64,000 nt of DNA from Anaerolineales bacterium (GTDB taxonomy: Bacteria; Chloroflexota; Anaerolineae; JAAEKA01), in the NCBI GenBank assembly GCA_020634615.1, contig JACKBI010000015.1, positions 101,184 through 165,183 of the forward strand. Direction: 5' to 3'. Numbering within the stretch: the first letter of the stretch is position 1; every line of letters starts with the position of its first letter. The notes beneath the pieces are model-generated. The model was not told where the DNA came from. It saw only the letters and a program-made list of their open reading frames with translations, and made no database searches. A program made the translations under genes and the position numbers. Of this stretch, positions 17,058 to 24,767 are shown piece after piece.

Positions 17058-17471
17058 ATGGAACAAAACGTTACGGAACGGATGCAACTGGCCGGCTACA
17101 AGCTGACGCCGCCGCGGCTCGCGGTGCTGCAAGTGCTGGACGAAACTGATGAGCACCTCAGCCGCGCCCAGATTCTTGAGCGCGTGCAGGCGGTCCAGCC
17201 GGCCATCGGCCGCGCAACAGTCTATCGCACGCTGGAGTTGTTGATCCGCCTCGGCGTCGTGCGCCCGATTTACCTGGGCGAGCAGAACGTCTGCTTCACG
17301 CGCGCTGACCGCGGCCATCACCACCTGATCTGCTCTGAGTGTGGGCAGGTGGTCGAATTCGACGAGTGCACAGTCGGTCAACTCCAGGAAACCCTGGCGC
17401 AGCGGCTCAACTTCGACATCCGTGGCCATCTGCTGGAGTTCTACGGCCTGTGCGAGCGCTGCCAGGGGTGA
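17058..17471 (+). CDS. Fur-family metalloregulator (Fur/Zur/Mur)
   Basis: 137 aa. A winged-helix DNA-binding part (residues 1-80, with RLAVLQVLDETDEHLSRAQI and GRATVYRTLELL) precedes a dimerisation domain with metal ligands HHH (87-89), Cys92-x2-Cys95 and Cys132-x2-Cys135, the structural zinc site of the family. It sits 7 nt upstream of a zinc/manganese-type ABC ATPase, favouring a Zur or Mur role over iron. It is probably autoregulated through the dyad at 17005-17038. Confidence 0.93.
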   Translation: MEQNVTERMQLAGYKLTPPRLAVLQVLDETDEHLSRAQILERVQAVQPAIGRATVYRTLELLIRLGVVRPIYLGEQNVCFTRADRGHHHLICSECGQVVEFDECTVGQLQETLAQRLNFDIRGHLLEFYGLCERCQG

Positions 17472-17478
17472 GGTAACC

Positions 17479-18303
17479 ATGCAAAACCTGCGCCAGATTC
17501 CTTCACTCATGGGCAAACCACAGCCGCACCTGGCCGGCGAGCCGATTCTCGCGCTGCGTGATGTTTCGGCGCGCTACAACGGCCGCTTTGCCCTGCAGGA
17601 CATTTCGTTCGACCTGATCGCGGGCGAGCAGGTGGCGGTGGTCGGTCCTAACGGCGCGGGCAAGAGCACACTGTTCAAGGTCATCGCCGGCGTGCTGCCC
17701 AGCAGCGGCGGTGAAGTCACAGTGGCCGGCAGCGGGCCGGGCAAACATATCTGCATCGCCTATGTGCCACAGCGCAGCCAGGTGGACTGGACATTCCCCG
17801 TCGACGTAGCCGATGTTGTGATGATGGGACGCATTGGCCGTTTGGGGCTGTTTCGCCGACCCAAACGACTCGACTGGGACTATGTGCATCAGTCGCTGGC
17901 CGTGGTTGGCATGTCAGAGTTTGCCGAACGCCAGATCGGTGAGCTGTCCGGCGGCCAGCAGCAGCGCGTCTTCATTGCCCGCGCGCTGGCCCAGGAGGCA
18001 GAGCTGATGCTGATGGACGAACCGCTGACCGGGCTGGATGTGCGCTCTCAGGAGGACATCTTTGCCGTGCTGGACGAACTACGCGCCCGCGGCGTCACGG
18101 TAATGATTGCCACCCACGACCTCAACCTGGCTGCGGAGCGCTTCGACCGGGTGATGCTGCTCAACGGCCGGCTGCTGGGCTTTGGCCGGTCCGAAACAGT
18201 ATTCACCTCAGAACGCCTCCTGAGCGCCTACGGCGGTCACATCCGCATGCTGGACACCGGCGACGGAACCCTGATCGTCAACGACACCTGCTGCGACCCG
18301 TAA
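17479..18303 (+). CDS. Metal (Zn/Mn) ABC transporter, ATP-binding protein
   Basis: 274 aa from the ATG at 17479 (GAGG just upstream, 7 nt after the Fur-family stop). Walker A is GPNGAGKST (56-64), the signature LSGGQQQR is near residue 156, Walker B is LMLMDEP near 176, and the H-loop is IATHDLN. The sequence (YVPQRSQVDWTFPVDVADVVMMGR) is typical of the ZnuC/MntA/TroB group of divalent-metal importers. The cognate permease follows after a repeat. No periplasmic metal-binding protein gene is present in the window. Confidence 0.93.
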   Translation: MQNLRQIPSLMGKPQPHLAGEPILALRDVSARYNGRFALQDISFDLIAGEQVAVVGPNGAGKSTLFKVIAGVLPSSGGEVTVAGSGPGKHICIAYVPQRSQVDWTFPVDVADVVMMGRIGRLGLFRRPKRLDWDYVHQSLAVVGMSEFAERQIGELSGGQQQRVFIARALAQEAELMLMDEPLTGLDVRSQEDIFAVLDELRARGVTVMIATHDLNLAAERFDRVMLLNGRLLGFGRSETVFTSERLLSAYGGHIRMLDTGDGTLIVNDTCCDP

Positions 18304-18411
18304 GCAGTGATCAGTGATCAGTAGACAGTAAACAGTAGGCACGGGTCAGAGGACCGCGCTGATTACAAGGTTCTGATTACTGAATACTGGTTACTGGTTA
18401 CTGGTCACTTC
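18304..18411. repeat. Dispersed CAGTGATCAGT-type inverted-arm repeat, copy 2
   Basis: The left arm holds AGTGATCAGTGATCAGTAGACAG units and the right arm holds CTGATTACTGAATACTGG and GGTTACTGGTTACTGGTCAC units, complementary in sense. It fills the whole gap between the ABC ATPase stop and the permease ATG. The permease therefore has no recognisable ribosome-binding site. Confidence 0.8.
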
Positions 18412-18417
18412 CCGCCC

Positions 18418-19278
18418 ATGCCCAACCTGCTTAATTTTTTCCTCGAACCTCTCTCCTACCCCTTCATGGTGCGCGGCATGGCCGCGGCGGTGATCGTGGG
18501 GATCGTCTGCGCGCTGGTAGGCAGCTACGTGATCCTGCGCGGCATGGCCTTCTTCGGCGACGCACTGGCCCATGCGATCCTGCCGGGCGTCGCGATCGGC
18601 TATCTGATCAGCGGCGCTGCCAGCGCATCGCTGTTCTGGTGGGGGCTGGTGACTGCCATCCTGACCGCGGTGGGTATCGGTGCGATCAGCAAGGGCGCAC
18701 AGCTTAAGGAGGATACGGCCATCGGCATCGTCTTTGCCGGCATGTTTGCGCTGGGCATCGCGCTGATCTCGACCATGCGCAGCTACACCGTCGATCTGGT
18801 GCACCTGCTCTTTGGCAACGTGTTGGGGGTGACAACTGCCAGCCTGTTGTTGACAGCCGTCTTCGGTGGGCTGGTCGTGTTGATCATCATCGCCTTCTAC
18901 AAAGAATTCCTGGTCATCTCCTTCGATCCGGTGCTGGCCGAAACATTGCGGCTTCCGACCGAAGCGCTGCGCTACCTGTTGCTGATGCTGATCGCCGTAA
19001 CCATCGTAGTCTCGCTGCAGACGGTGGGCGTTGCGCTGATGCTGGCCATGCTGGTGACGCCCGCCGCGACCGCCTACCTGCTGACCCGCCGTCTGCCGAC
19101 CATGATGGCCGTGGCTGCCTTGATCGGCGCGATCTCAGGTGTCGTCGGTCTGTACCTGTCCTATTACATCAGCATCGCCTCGGGCGCCGCCATCGTGCTG
19201 GTCTGCACGGGCATTTTCCTCGTCGTCGCGCTCTTCGCCCCACAGCGCGGCTGGGTCTGGCGAATGCGCCCGGCCTGA
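18418..19278 (+). CDS. Metal (Zn/Mn) ABC transporter permease
   Basis: 286 aa integral membrane protein with eight or nine hydrophobic helices, of the ABC-3 family (ZnuB/MntB/TroC). It contains the coupling-helix-type segment SYVILRGMAFFGDALAHAILPG and the late QTVGVALMLAMLVTPAATAYLL, characteristic of the family. It partners the ATPase at 17479. No Shine-Dalgarno is visible because the dispersed repeat abuts the start; translation may depend on coupling or a leaderless mode. Confidence 0.93.
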   Translation: MPNLLNFFLEPLSYPFMVRGMAAAVIVGIVCALVGSYVILRGMAFFGDALAHAILPGVAIGYLISGAASASLFWWGLVTAILTAVGIGAISKGAQLKEDTAIGIVFAGMFALGIALISTMRSYTVDLVHLLFGNVLGVTTASLLLTAVFGGLVVLIIIAFYKEFLVISFDPVLAETLRLPTEALRYLLLMLIAVTIVVSLQTVGVALMLAMLVTPAATAYLLTRRLPTMMAVAALIGAISGVVGLYLSYYISIASGAAIVLVCTGIFLVVALFAPQRGWVWRMRPA

Positions 19279-19292
19279 TCGGCAATAACACC

Positions 19293-20429
19293 GTGAGCCA
19301 TATTGTTGTCAACGGCTGGTTTTGGGGACAGATGAACACCGGATCGGGGCAGTATCTGCACGGTCTGGCAGAACATCTGCCCGCGGCTGCTCCCGATCAT
19401 CGCTTCACACTGGTGCTCCCCTCGGCCAGCGAGAACGACGCGCCAGCGGGCTGGCAGGTGGTGATCGCGCCGCCAGCCGCTCGTCGGCTCAGCGAGAACC
19501 TGGCCAAGCTGTGGTTCGAGCAGGTGACCTTCCCGCGCGCCTGTCGCCGTCTTGCTGCGGGTATCGCCTTCGTGCCATATTGGGGATCACCGTGGCAGCG
19601 TCCCTGCCGGACCGTTGTCACCGTCCACGATATCATCCCGTTGTTGCTGCCTGCCTACCGCGGTGGCAGCTTACAGCGCGCCTACACGTGGCTGGTGAGC
19701 CGGACAGCCCGCCGGGCGCACCTCGTTCTCACCGACAGCGAAGCCAGCCGGCGTGACATCACCGAACACCTTGGCATCGCGCCGGGTCTGGTCCACGCGG
19801 TGCTGCTGGCTGCCGATGAGTCGTTCCGCCCGGTTGCCGACCCGGCTGAACTGGCGCGGGTACGCGCCAGATACGCGCTGCCCGACCGATTCATCCTCTA
19901 TCTGGGCGGGTTTGATGTGCGCAAGAACGTACCGCGACTGATCCAGGCCTATGCCCGCTGGAGTCGACAAGAGTTGCCAACTTTCGGAAAAGTTGGCAAC
20001 TCTGAAGCGCCACATCTCGTCATCGCCGGCAAGCTGCCCGCGGCTGACACGTCGTTCACCCCCGACCCGCGCCGGGTGGCCACCGAAGAAGGGGTCGCCG
20101 ATCAGGTTCACTTCACCGGCTGGGTGGACGAGGCCGACAAACCGGCGCTGTACAGCCTGGCCAGCCTGTTCGCCTTTCCGTCGCTCTACGAAGGCTTTGG
20201 CCTGCCGGCCGCAGAAGCCGCTGCCTGCGGCACGCCTGTGCTGACATCCAACCGTTCCTCGCTGCCCGAGGCCGCGCCCAGCGCGATCCTGGTCGATCCA
20301 GAAGATGTGAATGCCATAGCGACCGGCCTCAATGAAAGTCTGCGATTGCCGCGAAGCATTGGTCCCGCTGCCTCGCGCACCTGGAAAGACACGACGCACA
20401 AGACTCTGCAAGTTCTCTTGACACCTTGA
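19293..20429 (+). CDS. GT4-family glycosyltransferase carrying an in-frame palindrome
   Basis: 378 aa from a GTG, 14 nt after the permease. It is a GT-B glycosyltransferase with VFVPYWGSPW-like N-domain features, GGFDVRKNVPRLIQAYARW at the hinge and the C-terminal FPSLYEGFGLPAAEAAACGTP, the E-x7-E nucleotide-sugar site. Residues 226-237 (around QELPTFGKVGNS) are encoded by a 34-bp palindrome and have no counterpart in ordinary GT4 enzymes, so the gene appears to have absorbed a repeat without losing its frame. Donor and acceptor are unknown. Confidence 0.9.
   Translation: MSHIVVNGWFWGQMNTGSGQYLHGLAEHLPAAAPDHRFTLVLPSASENDAPAGWQVVIAPPAARRLSENLAKLWFEQVTFPRACRRLAAGIAFVPYWGSPWQRPCRTVVTVHDIIPLLLPAYRGGSLQRAYTWLVSRTARRAHLVLTDSEASRRDITEHLGIAPGLVHAVLLAADESFRPVADPAELARVRARYALPDRFILYLGGFDVRKNVPRLIQAYARWSRQELPTFGKVGNSEAPHLVIAGKLPAADTSFTPDPRRVATEEGVADQVHFTGWVDEADKPALYSLASLFAFPSLYEGFGLPAAEAAACGTPVLTSNRSSLPEAAPSAILVDPEDVNAIATGLNESLRLPRSIGPAASRTWKDTTHKTLQVLLTP
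19970..20003. repeat. 34-bp palindrome inside a glycosyltransferase gene
   Basis: Fifteen-base arms (19970-19984 and 19989-20003) surround CGGA. The CTTTCGGAAA centre is shared with the intergenic palindrome at 14201-14235. It is in frame with the host gene. Confidence 0.9.
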
Positions 20430-20444
20430 ACGATGTGCTATAAG
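20418..20444 (+). promoter_or_regulatory. Candidate promoter of the DUF433/DUF5615 pair
   Basis: TTGACA (20418-20423), 15-nt spacer, TATAAG (20439-20444), overlapping the end of the glycosyltransferase gene. The 15-nt spacing is short, so this is moderate evidence. A GTATAC dyad at about 20450 could be an operator for the antitoxin. Confidence 0.4.
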
Positions 20445-20521
20445 ATGCCGTATACGATACCCATGTGTTATTTTGGTGAAAATGCATCTGCTCCGGAAGG
20501 AGTGACAGGAGAAAACGCATC

Positions 20522-20941
20522 ATGGCCCGCTACCCCCTCAATCTACCTGTGGTTCTCAAGCAAGAGGCTGAGCAGCTTGCCGCCGATCAGGGCGTTTCCC
20601 TGAACCAGTTCATCCTGTGGGCGGTCTCCGAAAAGGTCGGCAGCTTGCGGCAACAGTTGGATGATCCGGCTTTTCCGCAAGTGACCTACCGCCGCGGGGC
20701 CAGCGGGATGCCGGTGGCGGTTGTGCGCGGTACCGGTTTGCGCGTCGAAGCAGTCGCCATTGCTGTAGAGCAGTGGGGACTGTCACCGGCCGAAGCAGCC
20801 GCAGAATACGGGCTGGCCGAAGCGCAGATCGCCGATGCGCTGGCGTTCAGCCGTGCCCACCGGGCTGAGATCGAAGCTTCTATGGCGGTTGAGACGAGTC
20901 TGGAGGCCACCATGGTCAGGGCAGCGCATGTCGCTGCCTAA
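20522..20941 (+). CDS. DUF433-type antitoxin-like protein
   Basis: 139 aa. An N-terminal HicB/ribbon-helix-helix-like stretch (ARYPLNLPVVLKQEAEQLAADQG, SLNQFILWAVSEKV) precedes a DUF433 region (RGTGLRVEAVAIAVEQWGLSPAEAAAEYGL, ADALAF), a small winged-helix DNA-binding fold. DUF433 genes commonly pair with DUF5615 PIN-like genes as predicted type II toxin-antitoxin modules. The next gene overlaps it by 14 nt and encodes exactly that partner. Confidence 0.88.
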   Translation: MARYPLNLPVVLKQEAEQLAADQGVSLNQFILWAVSEKVGSLRQQLDDPAFPQVTYRRGASGMPVAVVRGTGLRVEAVAIAVEQWGLSPAEAAAEYGLAEAQIADALAFSRAHRAEIEASMAVETSLEATMVRAAHVAA

Positions 20942-21293
20942 GCTCCATCTCGACGCCGATACCTCAATCCGTGCGCTTCAGCAGGCACTGGTGGCACGCG
21001 GCCACGACGTCACAAGGACTCCAAATCCCTGGATGCCGCACGACGCGTCCGATCGCAGCCAGTTGCTGGGCGCCAGCGCACAAGGGCGTGTCATTTTCAC
21101 GTTCAACGTGCGTGACTTTCTTGCTCTGGCGCAGGTATATCAACAACATGCCGGAATCGTACTGGCCGCCCAGCAGAGCTGGAGCATTTCGGATCTGATT
21201 GCAACACTTGATCGGCTCTTGTCAGAAACGAATGCAACTGACTGGATCGGCCAGGTCCGCTGGCTCAACCAATGGCGCGACAAGCTCCCGTAA
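20928..21293 (+). CDS. DUF5615 PIN-like toxin candidate
   Basis: 121 aa starting at the ATG at 20928 inside the antitoxin gene. It carries LHLDADTSIRALQQALVARGHDV, DRSQLLGASAQGRVIFTFNVRDFLAL and HAGIVLA, matching the DUF5615/Mut7-C PIN-like fold with its acidic D at LDAD and N-x-x-DF near the middle. Such proteins are predicted ribonuclease toxins. Overlap with the DUF433 gene supports a functional TA unit. Activity has to be inferred. Confidence 0.87.
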   Translation: MSLPKLHLDADTSIRALQQALVARGHDVTRTPNPWMPHDASDRSQLLGASAQGRVIFTFNVRDFLALAQVYQQHAGIVLAAQQSWSISDLIATLDRLLSETNATDWIGQVRWLNQWRDKLP

Positions 21294-21316
21294 CTCACTT
21301 GCTGCAAAGGCTCACC

Positions 21317-22216
21317 ATGACCGCTTACCTCGCTCTCGAATCGACCCTTATTTCCCACGGATTGCCCTATCCGCAGAATCTGGAGACTGCCCGTCGCCTG
21401 GAGGCGATTGCGCGCGAATCCGGCGCCGAGCCGCGGACTGTGGCGGTGATCAATGGTCAATTGCGCGCCGGACTGACGGGGGAGGAATTGGAATGTCTGG
21501 CCAGCACAGCAGGCGTGCGCAAGCTCTCACGCCGCGACCTGCCCATCGCGGTCGCACGCGGTTGGACCGGCGCGACCACCGTCGCCACGACGATGTGGAT
21601 CGCCGCGCAACACGGCATCCGCGTCTTCAGCACCGGCGGAATCGGCGGGGTACACAGGTTACAAGTGGCAAGTGGCAGGTGGCAGGTTGCTGGCGGCGCG
21701 ATTGCAGCGGATGTTTCCGCGGATTTGCCTGAACTTGCGCAGACGCCGGTGGCTGTAATATGCGCTGGCGCCAAGGCGATCCTCGATCTGCCGGCGACGC
21801 TGGAATACCTGGAGACGTGGGGAGTGCCAGTAGTCGGCTACGGCACCGATGAGTTCCCGGCCTTTTACACGCGGTGCAGCGGCCTGCCGGTCGATGTGCG
21901 CGTCGATACGCCAGAGGAAGCCGCTGCCATCATCGAGGCCAAGCGCAAGCTTGGGCTGCCCGGCGGCGTGCTGATCTGCGCACCGGTGCCGGCAGAGTTC
22001 GAGTTGCCCGCTGACGAAGCCAACGCGGCCATCGAGCAGGCGCTGGCTGAGGCCGACGAACAGGGCGTGCGCGGCAAGGAGATTACACCATTCCTGCTGG
22101 CCCGCATCGTCCAACTGACCGGTGAGCGCAGCCTGCGTGCCAATCTGGCACTTTTGGAAAACAACGTGCGCGTTGGCGCACAGATCGCGAAAGCGCTTGC
22201 TGCAATCACGTCATAG
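21317..22216 (+). CDS. psuG: Pseudouridine-5'-phosphate glycosidase with an 11-aa insertion
   Basis: 299 aa; cleaves pseudouridine 5'-phosphate to uracil and ribose 5-phosphate. The active-site residues of E. coli PsuG are retained: Glu8 (ALEST; Glu31), Lys69 (KLSRRD; Lys93), His113 (GGVHR; His137), Lys153 (CAGAK; Lys166) and the late ENN motif. His113 and Lys153 are 40 residues apart instead of 29. The extra residues (about 115-129, VASGRWQVAGG) are encoded by repetitive AAGTGGCAAGTGGCAGGTGGCAG-like DNA immediately after the catalytic His. No pseudouridine kinase lies nearby. Confidence 0.93.
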   Translation: MTAYLALESTLISHGLPYPQNLETARRLEAIARESGAEPRTVAVINGQLRAGLTGEELECLASTAGVRKLSRRDLPIAVARGWTGATTVATTMWIAAQHGIRVFSTGGIGGVHRLQVASGRWQVAGGAIAADVSADLPELAQTPVAVICAGAKAILDLPATLEYLETWGVPVVGYGTDEFPAFYTRCSGLPVDVRVDTPEEAAAIIEAKRKLGLPGGVLICAPVPAEFELPADEANAAIEQALAEADEQGVRGKEITPFLLARIVQLTGERSLRANLALLENNVRVGAQIAKALAAITS

Positions 22217-22222
22217 TGGCCG

Positions 22223-22307
22223 GACTTCGGAAGTCGCCGCTTGATAGTGACAATCGGTTTCACGCGTTCAAACGGCCTTCGTTACGCAACCAGCAACTTC
22301 CGAAGTC
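22223..22307. repeat. 85-bp palindrome-ended dispersed element, copy 2
   Basis: Ends GACTTCGGAAGTCGCCG and ACTTCCGAAGTC in inverted orientation. It fills the gap between the convergent psuG and LLM-oxidoreductase genes. The core is unrelated to the other copies. Confidence 0.85.
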
Positions 22308-22310
22308 TGC

Positions 22311-23318
22311 TCAGAACGCCTCCACCCACGTCCGCCACAGCTTCACTCGCTGCGGATCAAAGGGCAGATAGAACGTCACCCGGTCCAGCAGACCGACGTA
22401 ACGCATTTTCACAAGATAGGGGAGTTCTTCCGGCTGACCCTCGACCGCAAACTGCGCCAGGATGTCGTCGCTGATCAGCGCTGGCATCTCGCTCCAGCGC
22501 TGGCGGATGGCCAGACTGCTCAAGCGCTCGCGGATTTCGCCCCAGCCGTGCAGTTCCATCACCTTGCTGTAGCTGGGCGTCGACGCGTAGAACGAGACCT
22601 GGCTGCGGATCTCCTCGCGCATCCGGGCCATCTCTTCAGCCGTCTCGCCGGTGATGACGAAGATGCTGCTGGACAGCGCGAGGTCGCTGCGCCTGCGGCC
22701 TGACTTTTCCAGACCGTCCTGCACGTTGGGCATGATCTGCTCGCGCAGATAACGGGTGGTGTGGAAGGGATGGACGTGCAGCCCCTGGCACAGCTCGCCG
22801 GCCAGTTGGCACATCTGCGCGTTGACCGCGGCGATGTAGACGGGTATCTGTGGCCGGTCGATGGGGCCGGGGCTGAAGAAGGGCGCCATCAGCGTCAGCT
22901 TGTAGTACTCGCCGCGGAAATTGAGCCGGCCGCCGGTTTGCCACGACTCCCAGACGGCGCGCATGGCCAGAATGAACTCACGCAGGCGCGCGGCGGGCGG
23001 CCCCCAGGGCATGCCGAAACGGCGCTCGATGTGCGCCTGCACCTGCGTGCCCAGACCGAGGATGAAGCGTCCGTTGGAGGCGGCCTGCAAGTCCCACGCC
23101 AGATAAGCGGTCGAGGCCGGGTTGCGGGCGAACGCGACCGCGATGGCCGTGCCCAAGCCAATGCGCTCCGTGTTCAGCGCAGCAACGCCCAGTGGCAAAA
23201 AGGGGTCGTGTTGCGTCTCGCTGGTCCAGAGCGTGTCGAAACCCAGCGACTCAGCAGCCTGCGCCAGTTCCGCCGCTTCGCGCAGTCCAGTAGTCATCAG
23301 CGCAACGTCTAGTTTCAT
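22311..23318 (-). CDS. LLM-class (F420-type) flavin-dependent oxidoreductase
   Basis: 335 aa luciferase-like TIM-barrel enzyme. Typical family stretches are AQAAESLGFDTLWTSETQHDPF, ERIGLGTAIAVAFARNPAS, SNGRFILGLGTQVQAHIERRFGMPW and the PVYIAAVNAQMCQLAGELCQG strand. This subgroup is usually coenzyme F420-dependent; the cofactor is inferred. It lies 32 nt after the hpt gene in a likely three-gene unit. The substrate is unknown. Confidence 0.92.
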   Translation of the reverse strand: MKLDVALMTTGLREAAELAQAAESLGFDTLWTSETQHDPFLPLGVAALNTERIGLGTAIAVAFARNPASTAYLAWDLQAASNGRFILGLGTQVQAHIERRFGMPWGPPAARLREFILAMRAVWESWQTGGRLNFRGEYYKLTLMAPFFSPGPIDRPQIPVYIAAVNAQMCQLAGELCQGLHVHPFHTTRYLREQIMPNVQDGLEKSGRRRSDLALSSSIFVITGETAEEMARMREEIRSQVSFYASTPSYSKVMELHGWGEIRERLSSLAIRQRWSEMPALISDDILAQFAVEGQPEELPYLVKMRYVGLLDRVTFYLPFDPQRVKLWRTWVEAF

Positions 23319-23350
23319 TTCAACTCTTTTCTGTTTTCATGTGACCAGCG

Positions 23351-23941
23351 TCAATCACCCGAGAGCAACACACCGGCCGAAAGCACACCGACGTACGGCA
23401 GATTGCGATACAGTTGGCGATAATCCAGGCCGTAGCCGACCACGTAGCGGTCCGGCAGTTCGAAGCCGACGTAGCGCAGCGGCAGGTTAAACAGCCGCAG
23501 CCGCGGCTTGTTGAACATGGTGCAGACATGCAGGCTGGACGGCTGACGATCGCGCAGCAGGCGCAGCATGTAGTTGAGCGACAGCCCCGTGTCCACCATG
23601 TCCTCGACGAACAACACGTGACGGCCCGCGACGTCGATCTCCAGGTCTTTGGTGATGCGCACCGGGCGCTGCACACCAGACTCGGCGCGCGCGCCGTAAC
23701 TGGTGATCGCCAGAAAGTCGATCTGGAGCGGGATGCTAATCGTGCGCACCAGGTCCGCCATGAACAGCGTCACCCCGCGCAGCGCGCCGACCAGCAACGG
23801 GTCCAGTCCCGCGTAGTCGGCGGAGATCGCCGCGCCAAGCTGCACAACCCGCTGTTGGATCTGGTCCGCGGTCAACAGCACCTCCGCAACCGCGCCGGTC
23901 TCCACAACACGCCGCTGATCAACTTCCAGCACGCCGCTCAT
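23351..23941 (-). CDS. hpt: Hypoxanthine (guanine) phosphoribosyltransferase
   Basis: 196 aa purine-salvage enzyme that converts hypoxanthine or guanine with PRPP to IMP or GMP. It contains the PRPP-binding VLFVEDMVDTGLSL (109-122), the flexible-loop SYG (81-83), LLVGALRGVTLFMADL and the late purine-binding VGFELPDRYVVGYGLDY. The acidic pair ED in the PRPP loop is intact. It lies 9 nt after the upstream gene. Confidence 0.95.
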   Translation of the reverse strand: MSGVLEVDQRRVVETGAVAEVLLTADQIQQRVVQLGAAISADYAGLDPLLVGALRGVTLFMADLVRTISIPLQIDFLAITSYGARAESGVQRPVRITKDLEIDVAGRHVLFVEDMVDTGLSLNYMLRLLRDRQPSSLHVCTMFNKPRLRLFNLPLRYVGFELPDRYVVGYGLDYRQLYRNLPYVGVLSAGVLLSGD

Positions 23942-23950
23942 CCGCTACCC

Positions 23951-24364
23951 TCACCCGTGTTCAAGCCCAATTTCCTCATTTCCCTCGTTTCCCTGTCCCT
24001 CCGTCCCAATCCACGGGACGCGCGCCAGATCGTCCAGACCGTGCTTGGCCAGCAGTTGCCGGAAGTCACTGCGTTTGTAGAGCTTGATGTTAACCTCGGG
24101 ATACTGCTCCGCCAGCCAGCGGATCTTGCGGTTCTTGCGCCGCACCTGCTTGGGCCGCATCGTCGTGATTTCGACAAAGAGATCCTCGTCGGGCAGGTAG
24201 AAGTCAGGGGTGAAAGCCACCGCGGGATTGCCGTCCTGATCCGCACGCAACACGAAGGTGCGCGGCTCGTATTCCCAGCGCACGCCATAGAAATCCAGCA
24301 GCCGCGCGAACTCCTCCTCCGCGGCGTGGGCAAAGGCGGGCAAAGACGGTGGGATGTCGGGCAT
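23951..24364 (-). CDS. Possible PD-(D/E)XK-like protein, unknown function
   Basis: 137 aa from the ATG at 24364 (a GTG at 24397 is an alternative). The central region LLDFYGVRWEYEPRTFVL, FTPDFYLPDEDLFVEITTMRP and KQVRRKNRKIRWL resembles the PD...E-x core of small nuclease-fold proteins, but the usual ExK lysine is replaced (EIT), so activity is doubtful. The last dozen residues (GTEGQGNEGNEEIGLEHG) come from a polypurine repeat of the family seen at 36759 and 39547. It is followed after 9 nt by hpt. Confidence 0.75.
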   Translation of the reverse strand: MPDIPPSLPAFAHAAEEEFARLLDFYGVRWEYEPRTFVLRADQDGNPAVAFTPDFYLPDEDLFVEITTMRPKQVRRKNRKIRWLAEQYPEVNIKLYKRSDFRQLLAKHGLDDLARVPWIGTEGQGNEGNEEIGLEHG

Positions 24365-24461
24365 CACAGGTTGGAGGTGGCGTCTTTCAGGGTGCACTAT
24401 GAGTGATGAAACGAAGCGCCATGGCGGGGGATTTGAGAAACAATGATGGGCGTCGTCGTTG

Positions 24462-24632
24462 TTACAGGTCGAAAATCTCTGGCACGTGCTCGTCTTCGTA
24501 CTTTTCGATCAACACGCCAAGCACCTCCATCAACGACGCCAGCGGATGTGCTTCGTTCTCGCCTACTTCGTCGATCAGGTTGTCAAGAAGAAAAACGGCC
24601 TCTTTATACTCTTGTTCAGTGTGCGGTACCAT
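24462..24632 (-). CDS. Short HigA-like antitoxin fragment (orphan)
   Basis: 56 aa, MVPHTEQEYKEAVFLLDNLI then DEVGENEAHPLASLMEVLGV and LIEKYEDEHVPEIFDL. This matches the N-terminal region of HigA-type (COG5499) antitoxins, where the EHPL..L...G.LIEAYE.xH.P pattern precedes the Xre helix-turn-helix. Here the frame stops before the HTH and no HigB toxin is adjacent. It may be a remnant or a small stand-alone protein of this kind. No clear ribosome-binding site. Confidence 0.5.
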   Translation of the reverse strand: MVPHTEQEYKEAVFLLDNLIDEVGENEAHPLASLMEVLGVLIEKYEDEHVPEIFDL

Positions 24633-24676
24633 ATGCGGCAGATTATAACACAGCCCCAGACGCGCACCAACTCGTT

Positions 24677-24704
24677 TTGTTGGCCCTTGCCGCTATGGTA
24701 CAAT
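24677..24704 (+). promoter_or_regulatory. Promoter of the Lon-like protease gene
   Basis: TTGTTG (24677-24682), 16-nt spacer, TACAAT (24699-24704), 64 nt upstream of the ATG at 24768. No CIRCE-like heat-shock dyad was noticed. Confidence 0.5.
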
Positions 24705-24767
24705 CGTCGCGGGCCACGCGTGGCCTGCGAGCTTCTTCGATCCGGTATCCCACCGAGGTACATCTTT

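Noticed and set aside
24459..24767. N-terminal extension of the Lon-like protease
   Set aside because: Overlaps the HigA-like minus-strand gene and the promoter at 24677; the sequence has no domain similarity and the ATG at 24768 has GAGGT.
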